From: Nymphaea colorata
Lineage: Eukaryota > Streptophyta > Magnoliopsida > Nymphaeales > Nymphaeaceae
Assembly (NCBI RefSeq): GCF_008831285.2
Contig: NC_045147.1
Coordinates: 16,160,854 to 16,224,853 of the forward strand
Length of the DNA: 64,000 nt
Direction of reading: 5' to 3'
Part shown: in pieces, positions 50,001 through 61,918 of the stretch
Layout: each line of letters starts with the position of its first letter
How positions within the stretch are numbered: the first letter of the stretch is position 1
The notes under the pieces: generated by a model
The model's input: only the letters and a program-made list of their open reading frames with translations
What the model was told of the DNA's origin: nothing
Databases searched by the model: none
Translations under genes and position numbers: made by a program

Positions 50001-53000
50001 CCAGATTGGGCGAATCTGACAAAAACCAGGCAGCCCGTGAATGGCCCAAGTTAGGCCATGCTCTAAGAGGATCCACTACTTTGTTGTTTAAGAATTTGGT
50101 ACTTGATAGTTATACAAGGATGAAATAATTGATGCCTTAGGACATTGACTTTTTTCTCAAAAAAAACATGAAAAAACACACCTTACAGAAATCCATTTAA
50201 CAAAAACATACTCATGTTTAAAGTTTTCTCATTTAACCACTTGGTGAAGAAAATGACTAGCAAATACCAGCATTTTGACAGTACATGAAGGACGCTGTTA
50301 CATTGTAAGAAAAGTTAACATTCTACCATAAGGAATCAAATGACAAAGTCTTTTGCCCAACACAAGGAAGAACATCTTCCTCAACAGCTTTTGCTAGAAC
50401 AGTAAATTCTTTTCTAAGGAATTGAATGATGTGTCCTTTGCTCCATATTATGAAAAACAACTCCTTCCTAACAGTGAAGTCTTGCCAGCATCTCAGCCTA
50501 TCTGCCGTTATTGTCACCCTCTCTGCAGCTAATGGCCTTCCATATAAGGATCCTTCCTCCACCTTTTTGTTTCCAGTAGTCCTTGATGTAGCTTAGGAAT
50601 TTGTAACATTATCACACAGACTAGCATTGCCAACATCTAGAGGCAAGAGGTTGGTAACCTCCCTAAAGCTTGATCTCTCAAGCATGTGATCTGATGAGCA
50701 CACTATGGTGCAGTTTCCTGAATTCCAGGTGATTGTCATTTCTACTGGCTAAACCATGCCAAAAATACAAGATAATAATAATGGTGACCACAAGCAGGTG
50801 GTTGAAAATAAAATTTGGAAAATAGGCAGTCACACAAAGTTCTAGTACTTGAATCTCGAGTATCTTTGTCATAGCCATTTCGTTTCCATGCCTGTTTAGG
50901 CTTAGGTTTTTTTCGTCTTTTATATATAACGGTGCATGCATGAGTGTGTCAGTGTGCACATGTACGTCTGTTTTTGTACAGCCGTGTGTAGGTTTATATG
51001 CAGGACGGTTTATGAGGACATGAGAAACAAAAGTAAACAATAGTTTCACGGTGTCATAAGCAGATGATGACATGCCTGTAAAGCTAAAATCACTAATATG
51101 TCCAATTATCAAATACTCTGGTTCAGCTCAGAATTCAAATACTTATCAAATGTGTTTCACATTGTTAAAGAGAAAAAAATATAATTTCAAGAAGAGAATC
51201 AGCAAATCCAAGCAAATAAATTAATAGAAACTACACCTTCAGCCTTTGTTTGCTGTCCTTATCCCAGAAATTGAACGCACCATCAGATCCAGCAGTTGCA
51301 AATGTATGGTGTATCTGGATAAGAAACACAAAATCTTAGTTACTATTCTTGTGCTCCTGAGTGCCAGGAGCAGACTGACCATTCCCCATCATCCATTATT
51401 TTTTGCAAATAGGGAGAAAGCATGACCACTTCATATTTCTTTATTCAATAGTTTACATCACAAGCTCTCTCTCTTCCCCCCCCCCCCCCCCCACCCCTAT
51501 TGACAAGACAAAAGGAGTTCACAGAATATATTTAATTTCCTTCTCTAAGGCACTTGAATGTTAAGTTTTTAAACTGCTGCCCATCATCCAAATCGTGAAC
51601 ACCTCTCTCTCTTGTACACACACACACAATCACATTCAGAAGACCAGAAATATGAAATCTTACAGGATGAAAATTTAAAGAGTTCACAGAGTATATTTCA
51701 TTTCCTTCTCTATGGCACTTGAAGGTGAAGTTTTTGGACTGCTGCCCATCATCCAAATGGTGAACGCCAACTCTTCCTTCAATTGAACCAACCTATCAAA
51801 ACATTTTAACTCATAAAAATTCATATGTTGGTATTCATACATAGATATCATCATCAAATGAATTAACAGCAAACCAATACATGTACTAAAAACCTGCAAA
51901 ATCAAAGCAATTAATATAAAATGAGATGAAGAGATGACACAAACCATATCACTTTTTTTCCCCATTAAATTACCTAAGTCGCATATGAGTGGGTACACAA
52001 GGTACAACACGACAGTTTCAAGTTCAACTTTCAAGAAACTTAGGCATAGGTCCTAGCCTCCTAGGACTAAGGGGTATGGCTGTGTATACATATATTATAT
52101 GCATATATATTTGTAAACTTATATATAGAAACATGAATATATATGTATAGTTATATACATCGATTATATGTATATAACTTCAATTTTTGGAGATCCAGAA
52201 GGACTATTTTTTTAAATTTTGATTTTTCACTAGAATTGTTGGATGACATTTCAGTCTAACCCAAATCTGATCCAAGATGTATCAACCTGTCCAAGCACCT
52301 GCATCTTGTACCTGTTATATACCAACATGGGTGCTTGGACCTAAGTGGCATACAAATATGACTTTGGGTACCATATACGCACACCTACAGTCTGACTTTT
52401 TCCAAGTCACAGTCATTTTATCCAACAATTCTCAAACAAAAAATACTAGGTTCTAGATGGGTAGGAGTGTAGGTTTGATTCCAAGTATCAAAGGGAAACA
52501 GAATTGCTCTTTGGCTCTTCCCAACGAGGAAACCTGTTCCTTAAGTCTCTTTTTTTTTTTGGTGGCCGAACCCATCCATTACAGAGGTCCTCCACAGGCA
52601 GTTTTTCTGCTGTGCAGCAAGTCATTTTTTGGTTCATTTTGAAAGAATAGACAAGCCAGGTGGCTGCGGAAAAGATATTCTTTGCTTTCCATCACTTGTG
52701 TCAAAAAAATATTGAGCATTGGTTCCTTTTTTCAAATTCCTGAGATTTCCCCAAGATAAACAACCTGGTCGAAAAGTATGTGAGAAAAACCTCAATGTTA
52801 AAAACTGGAAACTATATTTGTGATTATATATATCCATGTGTGTGTGTGGGGTGGGTGTGGGTGTGTGTGAACACTATTAATTCAATCAAAATATACGCAA
52901 ACGATTTCTAATCAAAGTCCCTACCAAAAATCCTTGCTTGTCAGGGAATGCAGCCACACATCTAGTTTGGTACTTGAGAGGTGATGTAATTCTCTTAAAT

Positions 53001-53290
53001 TCGGCCTGCATAAAATACATAGAAATACAGTTGTCAGGAAAGTACAAGCAGAAACCATATAAACAGCAAGATGCATGAAGACATAGAATATGTACACAAG
53101 CAAAAGATCAAAATTTGCAACTACCAACTTTCGTGGGTGAAGAACTGCATAATGAAGGCAATTTTGACAGAAAGTAATTTAAAAAATTGGTTTCTATTGG
53201 AAAGATTTATCTAATTTCTAAGTAGCATGGACACTGGTACAAGTTTAGACATTGAACACTCCACATGAGTCCAAGATTAAAAAGCTAAAT

Positions 53291-53370
<80 letters not shown>

Positions 53371-54554
53371 ATTTAACCAAAACGAGTAAAGCAACGGCAA
53401 TGCCTCAACTCTCAACCACCATCTTTTCCTCTAAATTGATAAAAAAGGGAACACCTCTTTTTCCATCCAAAAAATTAAGGAGACACACAACAACTAAAAA
53501 GTGTTCAATGCACGTAGCATCAAAAATTAACACTTCAAGCTTGTAGAAGTATCCGTGCAACATAGTCCAAATTTTACATAGAAAAGCATACATAATCCAG
53601 AAAAATAGAAAGATATCTTCGCTAGTAAAGATGAACAGGAAATTATGATTAAATGAACCAGGCTGAGAAATTTAATATATGACAACTAAGCACGTTTTTT
53701 TTCTTCTTCTTATTTTTACCAAATAAGTAAATGCAAGAAATACATTACAGATGAGATAATAGAAGCACGTACATATCTGGAGATAACAGAATATAACCAT
53801 GTTGGCTCCAGAAGCTAAACCAACAAATAAAGAACTAAAATTTCCATTACACTGATACTACCAAAAATTTCCAGACCAAGGTGAATTACACAAATCTACA
53901 AGAAAGAGAATATAGAACCTCAGCCTAAACAACTGAGTCCAGAGAAGGTGGCATTGGAATCTGGACGTATAGAAAAAAATACTTGATATATTCATTGGAG
54001 AAAACAGAAAACATATTTTTCACAGGTTGACACTGTATGAAAATAAGGTAAGCAAAAAATAGCTATCATACATGTAGCTGAAAAGCAAATTTTCAACTCT
54101 GTGGCTTATCAATCAGATCTGTGATTTGTATGACTTACAGGAAATAACTAGACATGAATAAACCATGATCATATCTGTAGTTCAAACTTCAATGTTACAG
54201 AGAAATAGAAGATGAGCATAATATTTTAGCAAATATGTGCATGTGTGTTTTTGTGTGTATATATAAAAGTTATATATATAACTCAGAGACATATGAAATA
54301 TGACATGAACTCTTATAATATACACACACACACACACACACATATACATAAAAGGAAAATAAATGCTGCCGGATGCCAGATGGCTAGAACCTAAAAATTT
54401 GTCTCTAAAAGGACCATAAAACGTTGCTAAAGCTACCATAAACCGTCGCTGCACCAAAACCATGGGCCCATGGCTAATGCCAATGTAGTGATTATTTTCA
54501 AAGACAAATTTTTAGATGTTAGTCATCCAGCAACATCCAACAGGGTTAAATTGA

Positions 54555-54615
<61 letters not shown>

Positions 54616-57254
54616 AAAGAGAGAGAGAGAGGGAAGAAAATCTAATCTATGAAAGAGGAGGTCTTGGACTCCTAGCAACCACAAGAAATGAAAAAAGGAA
54701 CAACCAGGTAAGTTGCCAGTCATGTGGCTTTTTAAGCATGTAATTTATCCAGTAACAGCAGAACTGAAGTTTCATCTCACACAGCAACTAAGAATCTCAG
54801 CAAAAAAGACACCAACAGCAACTAGTTGCATGAAATTATTTCATTATTCTACCACCATTATATGACAAGTTTCTACTAGGATATGATCACCTGCGGATTT
54901 TGCAAATTGAAAACAACTAGATTTCGATCTGCAGTGCCAACAACCATGAGAGGATGACGAACTGTAATAGCATAGCAGCGATCTGGAAGCTGTTGAGTGT
55001 GCACTGGAGTCGACTGTCTAGTATCCCAGTATCTGAAAAAAATAAAAGCACAAACTGTGAAAAATGAATAGCATGTGTTCAAGGAAATCAAACTGAAAAA
55101 GCATACAACAGATTTAGATTCAAACATGTTTGACAATTGACACAAACTGTTAAATATGACAGCGAACTTGAGTCAATATCTATTTCAATACAAGACACTG
55201 AAGTTACATAAGAAAAACTCCAAACCAACATAAGGATGAGCTGCCAGAACTGCCTACCTCAAGCAATTGGTGCCCTTGATCATCGGCACAAATTCAAGTA
55301 AGCCATTAGCACTTAGGCTATATGCATCTAGATGCATGGCAACAGCAATGCACCAGCTTGCCTTGTGATTAAAGAATAAGCTTATATTACTCATGCCTGC
55401 ATGCTAATGAACCTTGAGTCCTTGACATGCAAGTACCAACATGATGGAAGTTTTTAAATCAGAAAATATATTAACCAAAAGGAACTACATTTAGTTTCTG
55501 ATATCCTCATGAATCCAAGCCAGCCAAATTCACTCGACCTTGAGCAAGAGGGAGGGCAAAGTGGTCAAAATATCCTGGGCCATTGTGTTTCAAAACAGTA
55601 CAAGGTTCTACTCAGTACAAAGAAATATTATCCTGCACAAAAAGAAAAGCTAAGGTGTTCACAGAATAAGCAACACAGCAGAAAAGTGATTCGCTACAGA
55701 TGCTACTATAAAAGGTTAAAAACTATTACTTCCAAATGACAGGAAAGAGAAACAGGCAGTTATCAAACATCACTTCCTCTTACATGCAGCAAAAAGTCTA
55801 GATGTAAACAAGTATACATCTGCCAAATGCATTCAACTGCCTCATTTCCCCTCTTCACCAACTCTTCAATCAAGAAGGAAATAAGAAAAGAAAAAAAAAA
55901 AGTCATACTTTTGGTTTATTGACAGTAAGACAGTTCAACCTATGGCTCAGCCTAATACCCAATAATTCAAGAGATAAATTTTAACCTCATCTCAACATCT
56001 GATAAGTTTGATTTAAGTTTGATTTGCAAGAACCCTTTAGACGGACAACCACATTTGAAGAGCATGTAATGACTCGGAATACCCAAATACATTTACATTT
56101 CTTTTCTTGTCTTTTTTTTTTCTTTCTACTTTTTACAACACCATGTTACATCAAAGGCTGCAAAAACAATTAAATTTGTTCTAGATGAAAAAGAGAAGAA
56201 ATAGTTGCAATGCCTGAGAGTTTTGTCCCAGCTTCCAGTAACAAGAACATTCATTTCCGGGATCCATGCTATCTCTTTAATAGGCGCATCATGCATTGCA
56301 ACTGTTGTTGCCTGCCCTCCAGCCATGAGAGGCCACATCTTAGCTTGTTTATCACATCCTGCTGAAAAAACAGTAGTCCCATCGTCTTTCCAAGCCGAAC
56401 AAAGTACCTGTTAAAAAGATAGCCAATTAAGGCAATGAAAAAGTCAGATTAACATTAATGGACATCCAAACAATTAATCTCTCAGTGAAAATTACCGGCT
56501 GGTCATGCGAGATTGATGCTTTTGGTACACTTCCTCCACTTGTGTTTACCTCCCAGCATCTTACCTGGTAAGTTTGGCCAAACCAAAGTTTGAATGAGTT
56601 GTACGGTGATATATGAAAGTGAAAAAACGCAAATGGTTTTAGCAATCATCAAAGGGAGAAAGCACAAAAGCACCTGGTTATCCCAAGAGGTAGCAACAAG
56701 GTAATTGCCTTTAGGGCTGAAGCTAAGGCTGGAAACACCATCTGTTGGTGGCTGTACTACCTGAAATAGGAAGGTGATACAAATTAAGAAAGAGAAAGGC
56801 ATATATTAACTGATTTTCCAATATAATTTTACCAGAAATAACAGGAAATCCCAGAACAAACATTCAGCAACATCCAAGGACATGCCCTCTGAAAACACAA
56901 ATTTTTTGCCAAATTTGACTGACATAAAAATGGAAATCACCAATATATTTATTTACAAGATGATCAAACTTTTTATGGAATCAGCCTCCACAGAGGAATA
57001 TACACATTTGAAGGAACATGCATGTGTTCAAATGTGCATATCTCCTCCATAGCACAATCAATAGTTAATTCATTTTCAATTACTAGCCACTTTTGGGGAC
57101 ATTGCTACCGAATGTTGGGAAAGAAACACGAGCTGACCAGTCAGGTGGCAAGTATATACTGTGCAGAAATGGGATCATATGCATGTGAAACAAATGTACA
57201 AACTACAAACTATTACATAGATCAGTATCAATATGGAAATTACTTTGTTACTTG

Positions 57255-57342
<88 letters not shown>

Positions 57343-59132
57343 CTCTCCCTCTCTGATAAACAGGAACACATATTTCTCTCTTCTCCTCCCTTTGAAGCCC
57401 ATATGACATGTCCCCACCCTCATTCAATTGAGATAAAGAGAAATAAGGGAGGAATGGAAAAGAAGGAAGGGACTGGAAAATTCAATTCCAAATGGAGACT
57501 GGATAAACCCAGTATGCACACAGTGACATGCACATTGAACACTCACACCTAGCCAACAACTGATGTAGAACCTAAAGTTATTCTTCTTGCTACAATGTCA
57601 ACTTTTAAGTTCTAATGGCATAACCTAAAGAATATTTTAAAAATGTAAACTACTTCCGAATAACTAACAATCTATGCAAAATCACTAACATAACCATGCA
57701 CAGCACAAAATGAAACAATAGTATTTCACGTGCAGCTGGAATATCAGGACTTTCCACTGCCCAGACAACTACATTGCTACTTCCAGTCTACTAGCTTCTT
57801 TCTCTCAATAATTATCTGAAACCAAGAGGAGATTGTCCACCTGCACAAGTTACATGCCATGAATTGTGGAAGACGTGCTCAGTTTTGTTTGATCCAACTA
57901 AACCTATTAGACTGACCAAATGAATTGCTTCTCAGACTCCAGTTCCTTCTAGATTCATTCAGGTGACTGCATAGTTCTAAAAGCATAGTCACCAATGCCG
58001 TTCCAGGCAATTTCTCGACAAATATTTTCTCCGAAGCTTTTTCCCAATATGTGGTTTTCCTTGGAAAAGAAATACTAAACTTGAAAAGTATAAAGAAAAA
58101 GAAAAGAGACAATTGGCTTTAAAGTATTTTTCTTGCAAAAAGTATAAAAATCAAGTAGAAAGAAACAAAAAATCACATGCTTAAGTATATGAGAAAAGGG
58201 ACTTTCTTGAAAGTTGCAGGAAAAATAGGAAATATCTTTGGATAATACAGAGATAATGTTGCAACAGTTTCATTTTGTGAGATGTACGTCGACATCACAA
58301 TATTTTGCCAAATTTGTCGGCTGGCTTCAAAACAGGCAAAAAAAAAACAGCAGAGACATTTGTGACTGTGCTTGAAAGCATAAATTTTGTCAAGCAAATA
58401 GTTTAGGAATAAAAGTAACGCTTTTTCTCTACTTGTTTGACCACAAGTTGCATGACTTGAAATTAAGCTTTGTTCAGGTTATTCAAATTTCCGTTATTCT
58501 AGATGACGCTTCAATGTCCCCTAGTTACCCAACCAAAAGACAAGGAACACCTTTCTTCTTCTCCTAAGGACTTAGAAGAAAAAGGCCATAGATTGTATTC
58601 ACATATACCATTATCAAAAGTGAATAATGCTTACATAAACTGCTAAATAACTCAACTTTTCAGAAATTTGTAATGATCACCTATAGGTAACCTAGTCATA
58701 TTGTTTCTCTAAATGCATCCTTTTCAGATTAGACTCCTCATCAATGTCTACAGACGGTAGACCATAGCCCATCATCCATTAGATAAACTAACACCGATAT
58801 GCTGTTGAAAAAAAAACAGAAGGAAGCTATATTTTTCAGCACTATTTCAGCCCTGTTCACGATAAGCACCACCTGCAAACTTAAACTTAACAAAACTTGT
58901 TTATACCAGGTATAGGCATATGGAATAACCATATCCAATATAGCATATGCATACCTTGTTCAAGCAACTTCAAAGAAGTAAAGTCACCATTAACGAATAT
59001 ATTAAACAATTTTGTGAAAAATCATCATCTAAGATAGGACATCACAAAAAATCAATAATCAAGTACAACTTCTACCTCAAATGACTTGTTGGGATTGCCA
59101 GGGTTTGTACCCGCACTTAAACCAGCAGACAT
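47056..59132 (-). CDS. RAE1: mRNA export factor RAE1 (WD40 beta-propeller)
   Basis: Minus-strand exons, 5' to 3': 59132-59076, 56760-56674, 56564-56496, 56407-56214, 55032-54891, 53005-52925, 51792-51664, 51314-51237, 49660-49589, 48227-48147, 47103-47056. They join in frame to 345 residues; Arabidopsis RAE1 has about 349. WD signatures include TSWDNQVRCWE (43-53), SAGCDKQAKMW (86-96), TGSWDKTLRYWD and TAGSDGAFNFWD (about 260-271). The family hallmarks CNQPIPCS and CYDWSKGAENYNPATAK are present, and the tail is basic. Known role: a nuclear-pore-associated propeller that partners Nup98-type proteins in mRNA export and spindle function. All introns are GT-AG except intron 4, which needs a GC donor at 56213. 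The start codon follows an untranslated stretch; the real first exon probably lies further upstream near the CT-rich DNA at about 60 kb. Introns carry microsatellites and two exon-fragment duplications. Confidence 0.93.
47595..48175. repeat. Diverged ~280-bp tandem repeat overlapping RAE1 exon 10
   Basis: Unit A (about 47595-47870) and unit B (about 47870-48175) share AATCAACTT (47614, 47889), GATATGATGAAATAAGAAGAAAAT (47775, 48071) and GGCATATGGAGTA (near 47857 and 48151), offset 275-296 bp. In unit B the last segment is the 3' end of exon 10. In unit A the same segment is non-coding intron. Confidence 0.75.
51478..51492. repeat. Homopolymer C run
   Basis: About 15 cytosines in intron 7 of RAE1, just beside the duplicated exon fragment. 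Length is probably unreliable in sequence data. Confidence 0.85.
51515..51600 (-). pseudogene. Degenerate duplicate of RAE1 exon 7 inside intron 7
   Basis: 86 bp match 51680-51765 within exon 7 at 78 of 86 positions. Translated in the same frame it reads DDGQQFKNLTFKCLREGN, then a TAA where exon 7 has a Glu codon. The splice borders of exon 7 are not copied, so it is most likely ignored by the spliceosome. Confidence 0.85.
53292..53368. repeat. (CT)n(TA)n microsatellite in RAE1 intron 5
   Basis: A CT run (53292-53325) is followed directly by a TA run (53326-53368). Confidence 0.95.
54557..54631. repeat. (TA)n(GA)n microsatellite in RAE1 intron 5
   Basis: A TA run of about 57 bases is followed, after a few bases, by a short GA run. 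A CA run lies nearby at 54322-54341. Confidence 0.95.
57257..57341. repeat. (TA)n microsatellite in RAE1 intron 1
   Basis: About 84 bases of uninterrupted TA, the longest simple repeat in the window. The open frame through it (57022-57552) is an artefact. Confidence 0.95.
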
Positions 59133-60007
59133 CACCTTTATCTCCAACTCTAGGTATCAATCGGAAAATCTAAAACAAAGAGACAATGAAGCTTATAAAA
59201 GATAGAACGTAAAGGTAAGAACAATAAAATATGTAGAAGCTTTGCAGCAAAAAATAATAAATAACCACGCGCAGATCAATGTTTCTGAAATATCAGAACC
59301 CTCACCTATTCTATGTGTATTTGTGCAATACACCCACAAATGGTGAGTAAATGGAATTTGCGAAGGGTGTTAAATTGGAAGCCCTGGATCAAGTCCTAGC
59401 CCTGCCATTTTGCAGTGATAACAAAAATTGCTGCTTTTCAAAAGCGCTTCACACACCAGTGGACAAAAGGGAAAAGGAAACTACGTGAACGCGAGTATAA
59501 CTTTGAGAAAAGCAGCTCCTTTTCTCCATGAAAAGATCGAACGAAATTTCCATCCAACCACCAAAACCAACGTATCCAACACTGCGCTTGGATCTCGTCT
59601 TCTTCATAATGTCATTAGAAGCACAGAATCAACCAAGAAACCCCCAATGTCCTGCATTCAAATACTCCCTCCATCCAAGCAGAGAAACGACACAAATTGT
59701 GGACAGCAACAGGGGAGCCGGGAGGAACAACATTCAAAACGAATCTGGTGACCTACGGGTGGCGAGTCTGGTGACCGTCGCTGACCTGTTCCTTGCTGAA
59801 CTTGGTCATCCGGACTCCGGAGAGCCACCGGCTGCTTGGTCGCCTGGAGAGATCTCTGATGGAGAGGGGCGTCAACCAGGAAAAGGCTGAGTGAAAATAA
59901 GGCAAGGGTTTTTCCTAGCTGAAATGGATAGTTCGAAGGAGGGGCAGGAGGCTTGTGATTTAACTTAATAACGTGAAATTAACATCACTGGTAGAACGTA
60001 CATGAAC

Positions 60008-60009
<2 letters not shown>

Positions 60010-60051
<42 letters not shown>
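60010..60051. repeat. (GA)n microsatellite upstream of RAE1
   Basis: About 21 GA units. On the RAE1 strand this is a CT tract of the kind often found in plant core promoters and leaders. Confidence 0.95.
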
Positions 60052-60058
<7 letters not shown>

Positions 60059-60171
60059 GGAGAGCTTAGGGCACAGTCCGTACCTGTGGAAGCCGATCTC
60101 AAGTCACCGCTCAATGGATTTGGGTGCAGCCAGACAGTAGCGTTTGAGCCTTTGAGGGAGAAAATGTACAG

Positions 60172-60207
60172 AGAGGGAGAGGGAGAGGGAGAGGGAGAGG
60201 GAGAGGG
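60172..60207. repeat. (GAGGGA)n hexanucleotide repeat
   Basis: About six near-perfect GAGGGA units, 130 bp from the GA microsatellite and also upstream of RAE1. Confidence 0.9.
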
Positions 60208-60659
60208 ACGGGGACCGAATGCGAGGGAACGCCGGGGCATGCGACTTTGAAAAGCAGCAAGGCTCTGAAAGAGGGAGGAGCGTAGATTTCAAGCCATATT
60301 TTAAAGTCGGTAATATGAGAAACTTCGTGAATCCAGATGAAAAGGTTAGCAATAAATAAAAATACACCTACTATTTTCGTAAGAAGTTTTACGCCGTTAG
60401 TTCGTACATTCTCGACTCTATCCAATGGTCTGAGCACATGATTAGCTGTATCTAATTTAATTTCTTATTAAATTTAAAATAATGATGTTTTGTGCTCAAA
60501 AGTTCTTCAAATAAATTGTTACAAAATGGTAAATTTTTACTAATTTAACAATTGGCTTTCACTGTCCAACAATTTAACGTTTCAATCTTTTTTTTCTTTT
60601 TGCAATTTATTTGTTGAAATGTTTTGAATGACCAGGAACATGACCAGAAACTGCCCCCA

Positions 60660-60811
60660 CTTACACGTAAGTAATCCCTACGCAAAGAGTTGATGCCTTG
60701 AAGATTTGAAATAGGAATTGATTACCCACCATGCCACTTACGCGTAAGTAGTAATTCACGCAAAGAATTGATGCCTTAGAGATTTGAAATAAGAACCAAC
60801 TACCGACCAAA
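60660..60811. repeat. Diverged 75-bp direct repeat
   Basis: Copies start CTTACACGTAAGTA (60660) and CTTACGCGTAAGTA (60737). Both continue with CGCAAAGA(G/A)TTGATGCCTT and GATTTGAAATA. The offset is 77 bp with scattered substitutions. Confidence 0.8.
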
Positions 60812-61918
60812 CCAAACCCCGCTCAAACCATTATGCCATCGCCCTCTCTGAAATTGATTGAAATGTTAATGTCACGATATTCGTATGGTTGACGAATACC
60901 ATAATCATCAAATGCCTAATCTGCCGAGAGAGGTGACCTACCAGTGTTTAATTTCTTTGCATGATTCATGAATTTTTTTTTATAGTCGTCTATAAATTGA
61001 CATATACAATAGCATGGACTGGAAAGATGTGGGAATATAAAGACAAAATTTACCACAACCGCTGAAATTGATTTGTTATAGGAAATGTCATTTTTCTATT
61101 GTTACATCTCCCAAGTAATGATGGGTTTATGCATCCTTGTACGGATACGTCACAAAGATGCTTAACACTGTACATAATACCTCATTGTTTCTCTCCCTAC
61201 CTGTCATATCTCATGTCAATATATTGGCCAGTTTTAAAAGGAAGAAGGAAACAGGCCTGATTGTGATCGGTTAATAGATATTGTTGCTTGTTAACGTCAA
61301 CCTCCAATTCAATAACTTAATACGGTATCAACGTGCGGCTCTTTTACGAAAAAATCAGCATATGAATCATTTTACTATGTATATTAAGACATTTTAGAGA
61401 TTGGCAAGTTAAATCCATAAACTCGTTGGAACCAAACTCGTGCTATAGATTATCGTTATATAAGAATTTCCCTTGGCTGGCGACTTCTGCTTGAGTTAGC
61501 AAAATTAATGCACTCGTGCTAAATGCAGAAGGCAAGAGTATGACATAGAAGACATTCATAATGCGACCTCATTGGGAAAAAAAAATGCTTCACATATATG
61601 GATTAACAGAGAATGCTACATTCAATTTCATTGTGTTCTTGATTATGAAACGTTCCTGATGTGAATATATGTAACGTAACTTTGCACCAAAACCATTGGA
61701 CTGCGACAGAGGGGGAGAGAGAGAGTCTTCCCGCCAAAGATTGAATGGTATTACTCAGACATGATTACACGATTAAGATTGGACAGCCATGCAAGGAGTG
61801 ATCAAAGAAGAACGAGTAAATGTAAAGTAGGAAGCGCAAGAAATGAAAGAAATGGTGACCAAGAAAGAACACAGAGTTAAAGAGCGAACTCAGTGATCCC
61901 GGGCTCCCTCATTTTGCA

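Larger units (their letters stand above)
59133..61918. other. RAE1 upstream region and intergenic DNA before the second FLA gene
   Basis: The part nearest RAE1 should contain its 5' UTR and promoter. A long GA run (60010-60051) and a (GAGGGA)n tract (60172-60207) are CT-rich leader-like DNA on the RAE1 strand. A diverged 75-bp direct repeat lies at 60660-60735 and 60737-60811. From about 60900 to 61918 no gene is seen; the end of this stretch should include the 3' UTR of the minus-strand FLA gene. Confidence 0.55.
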
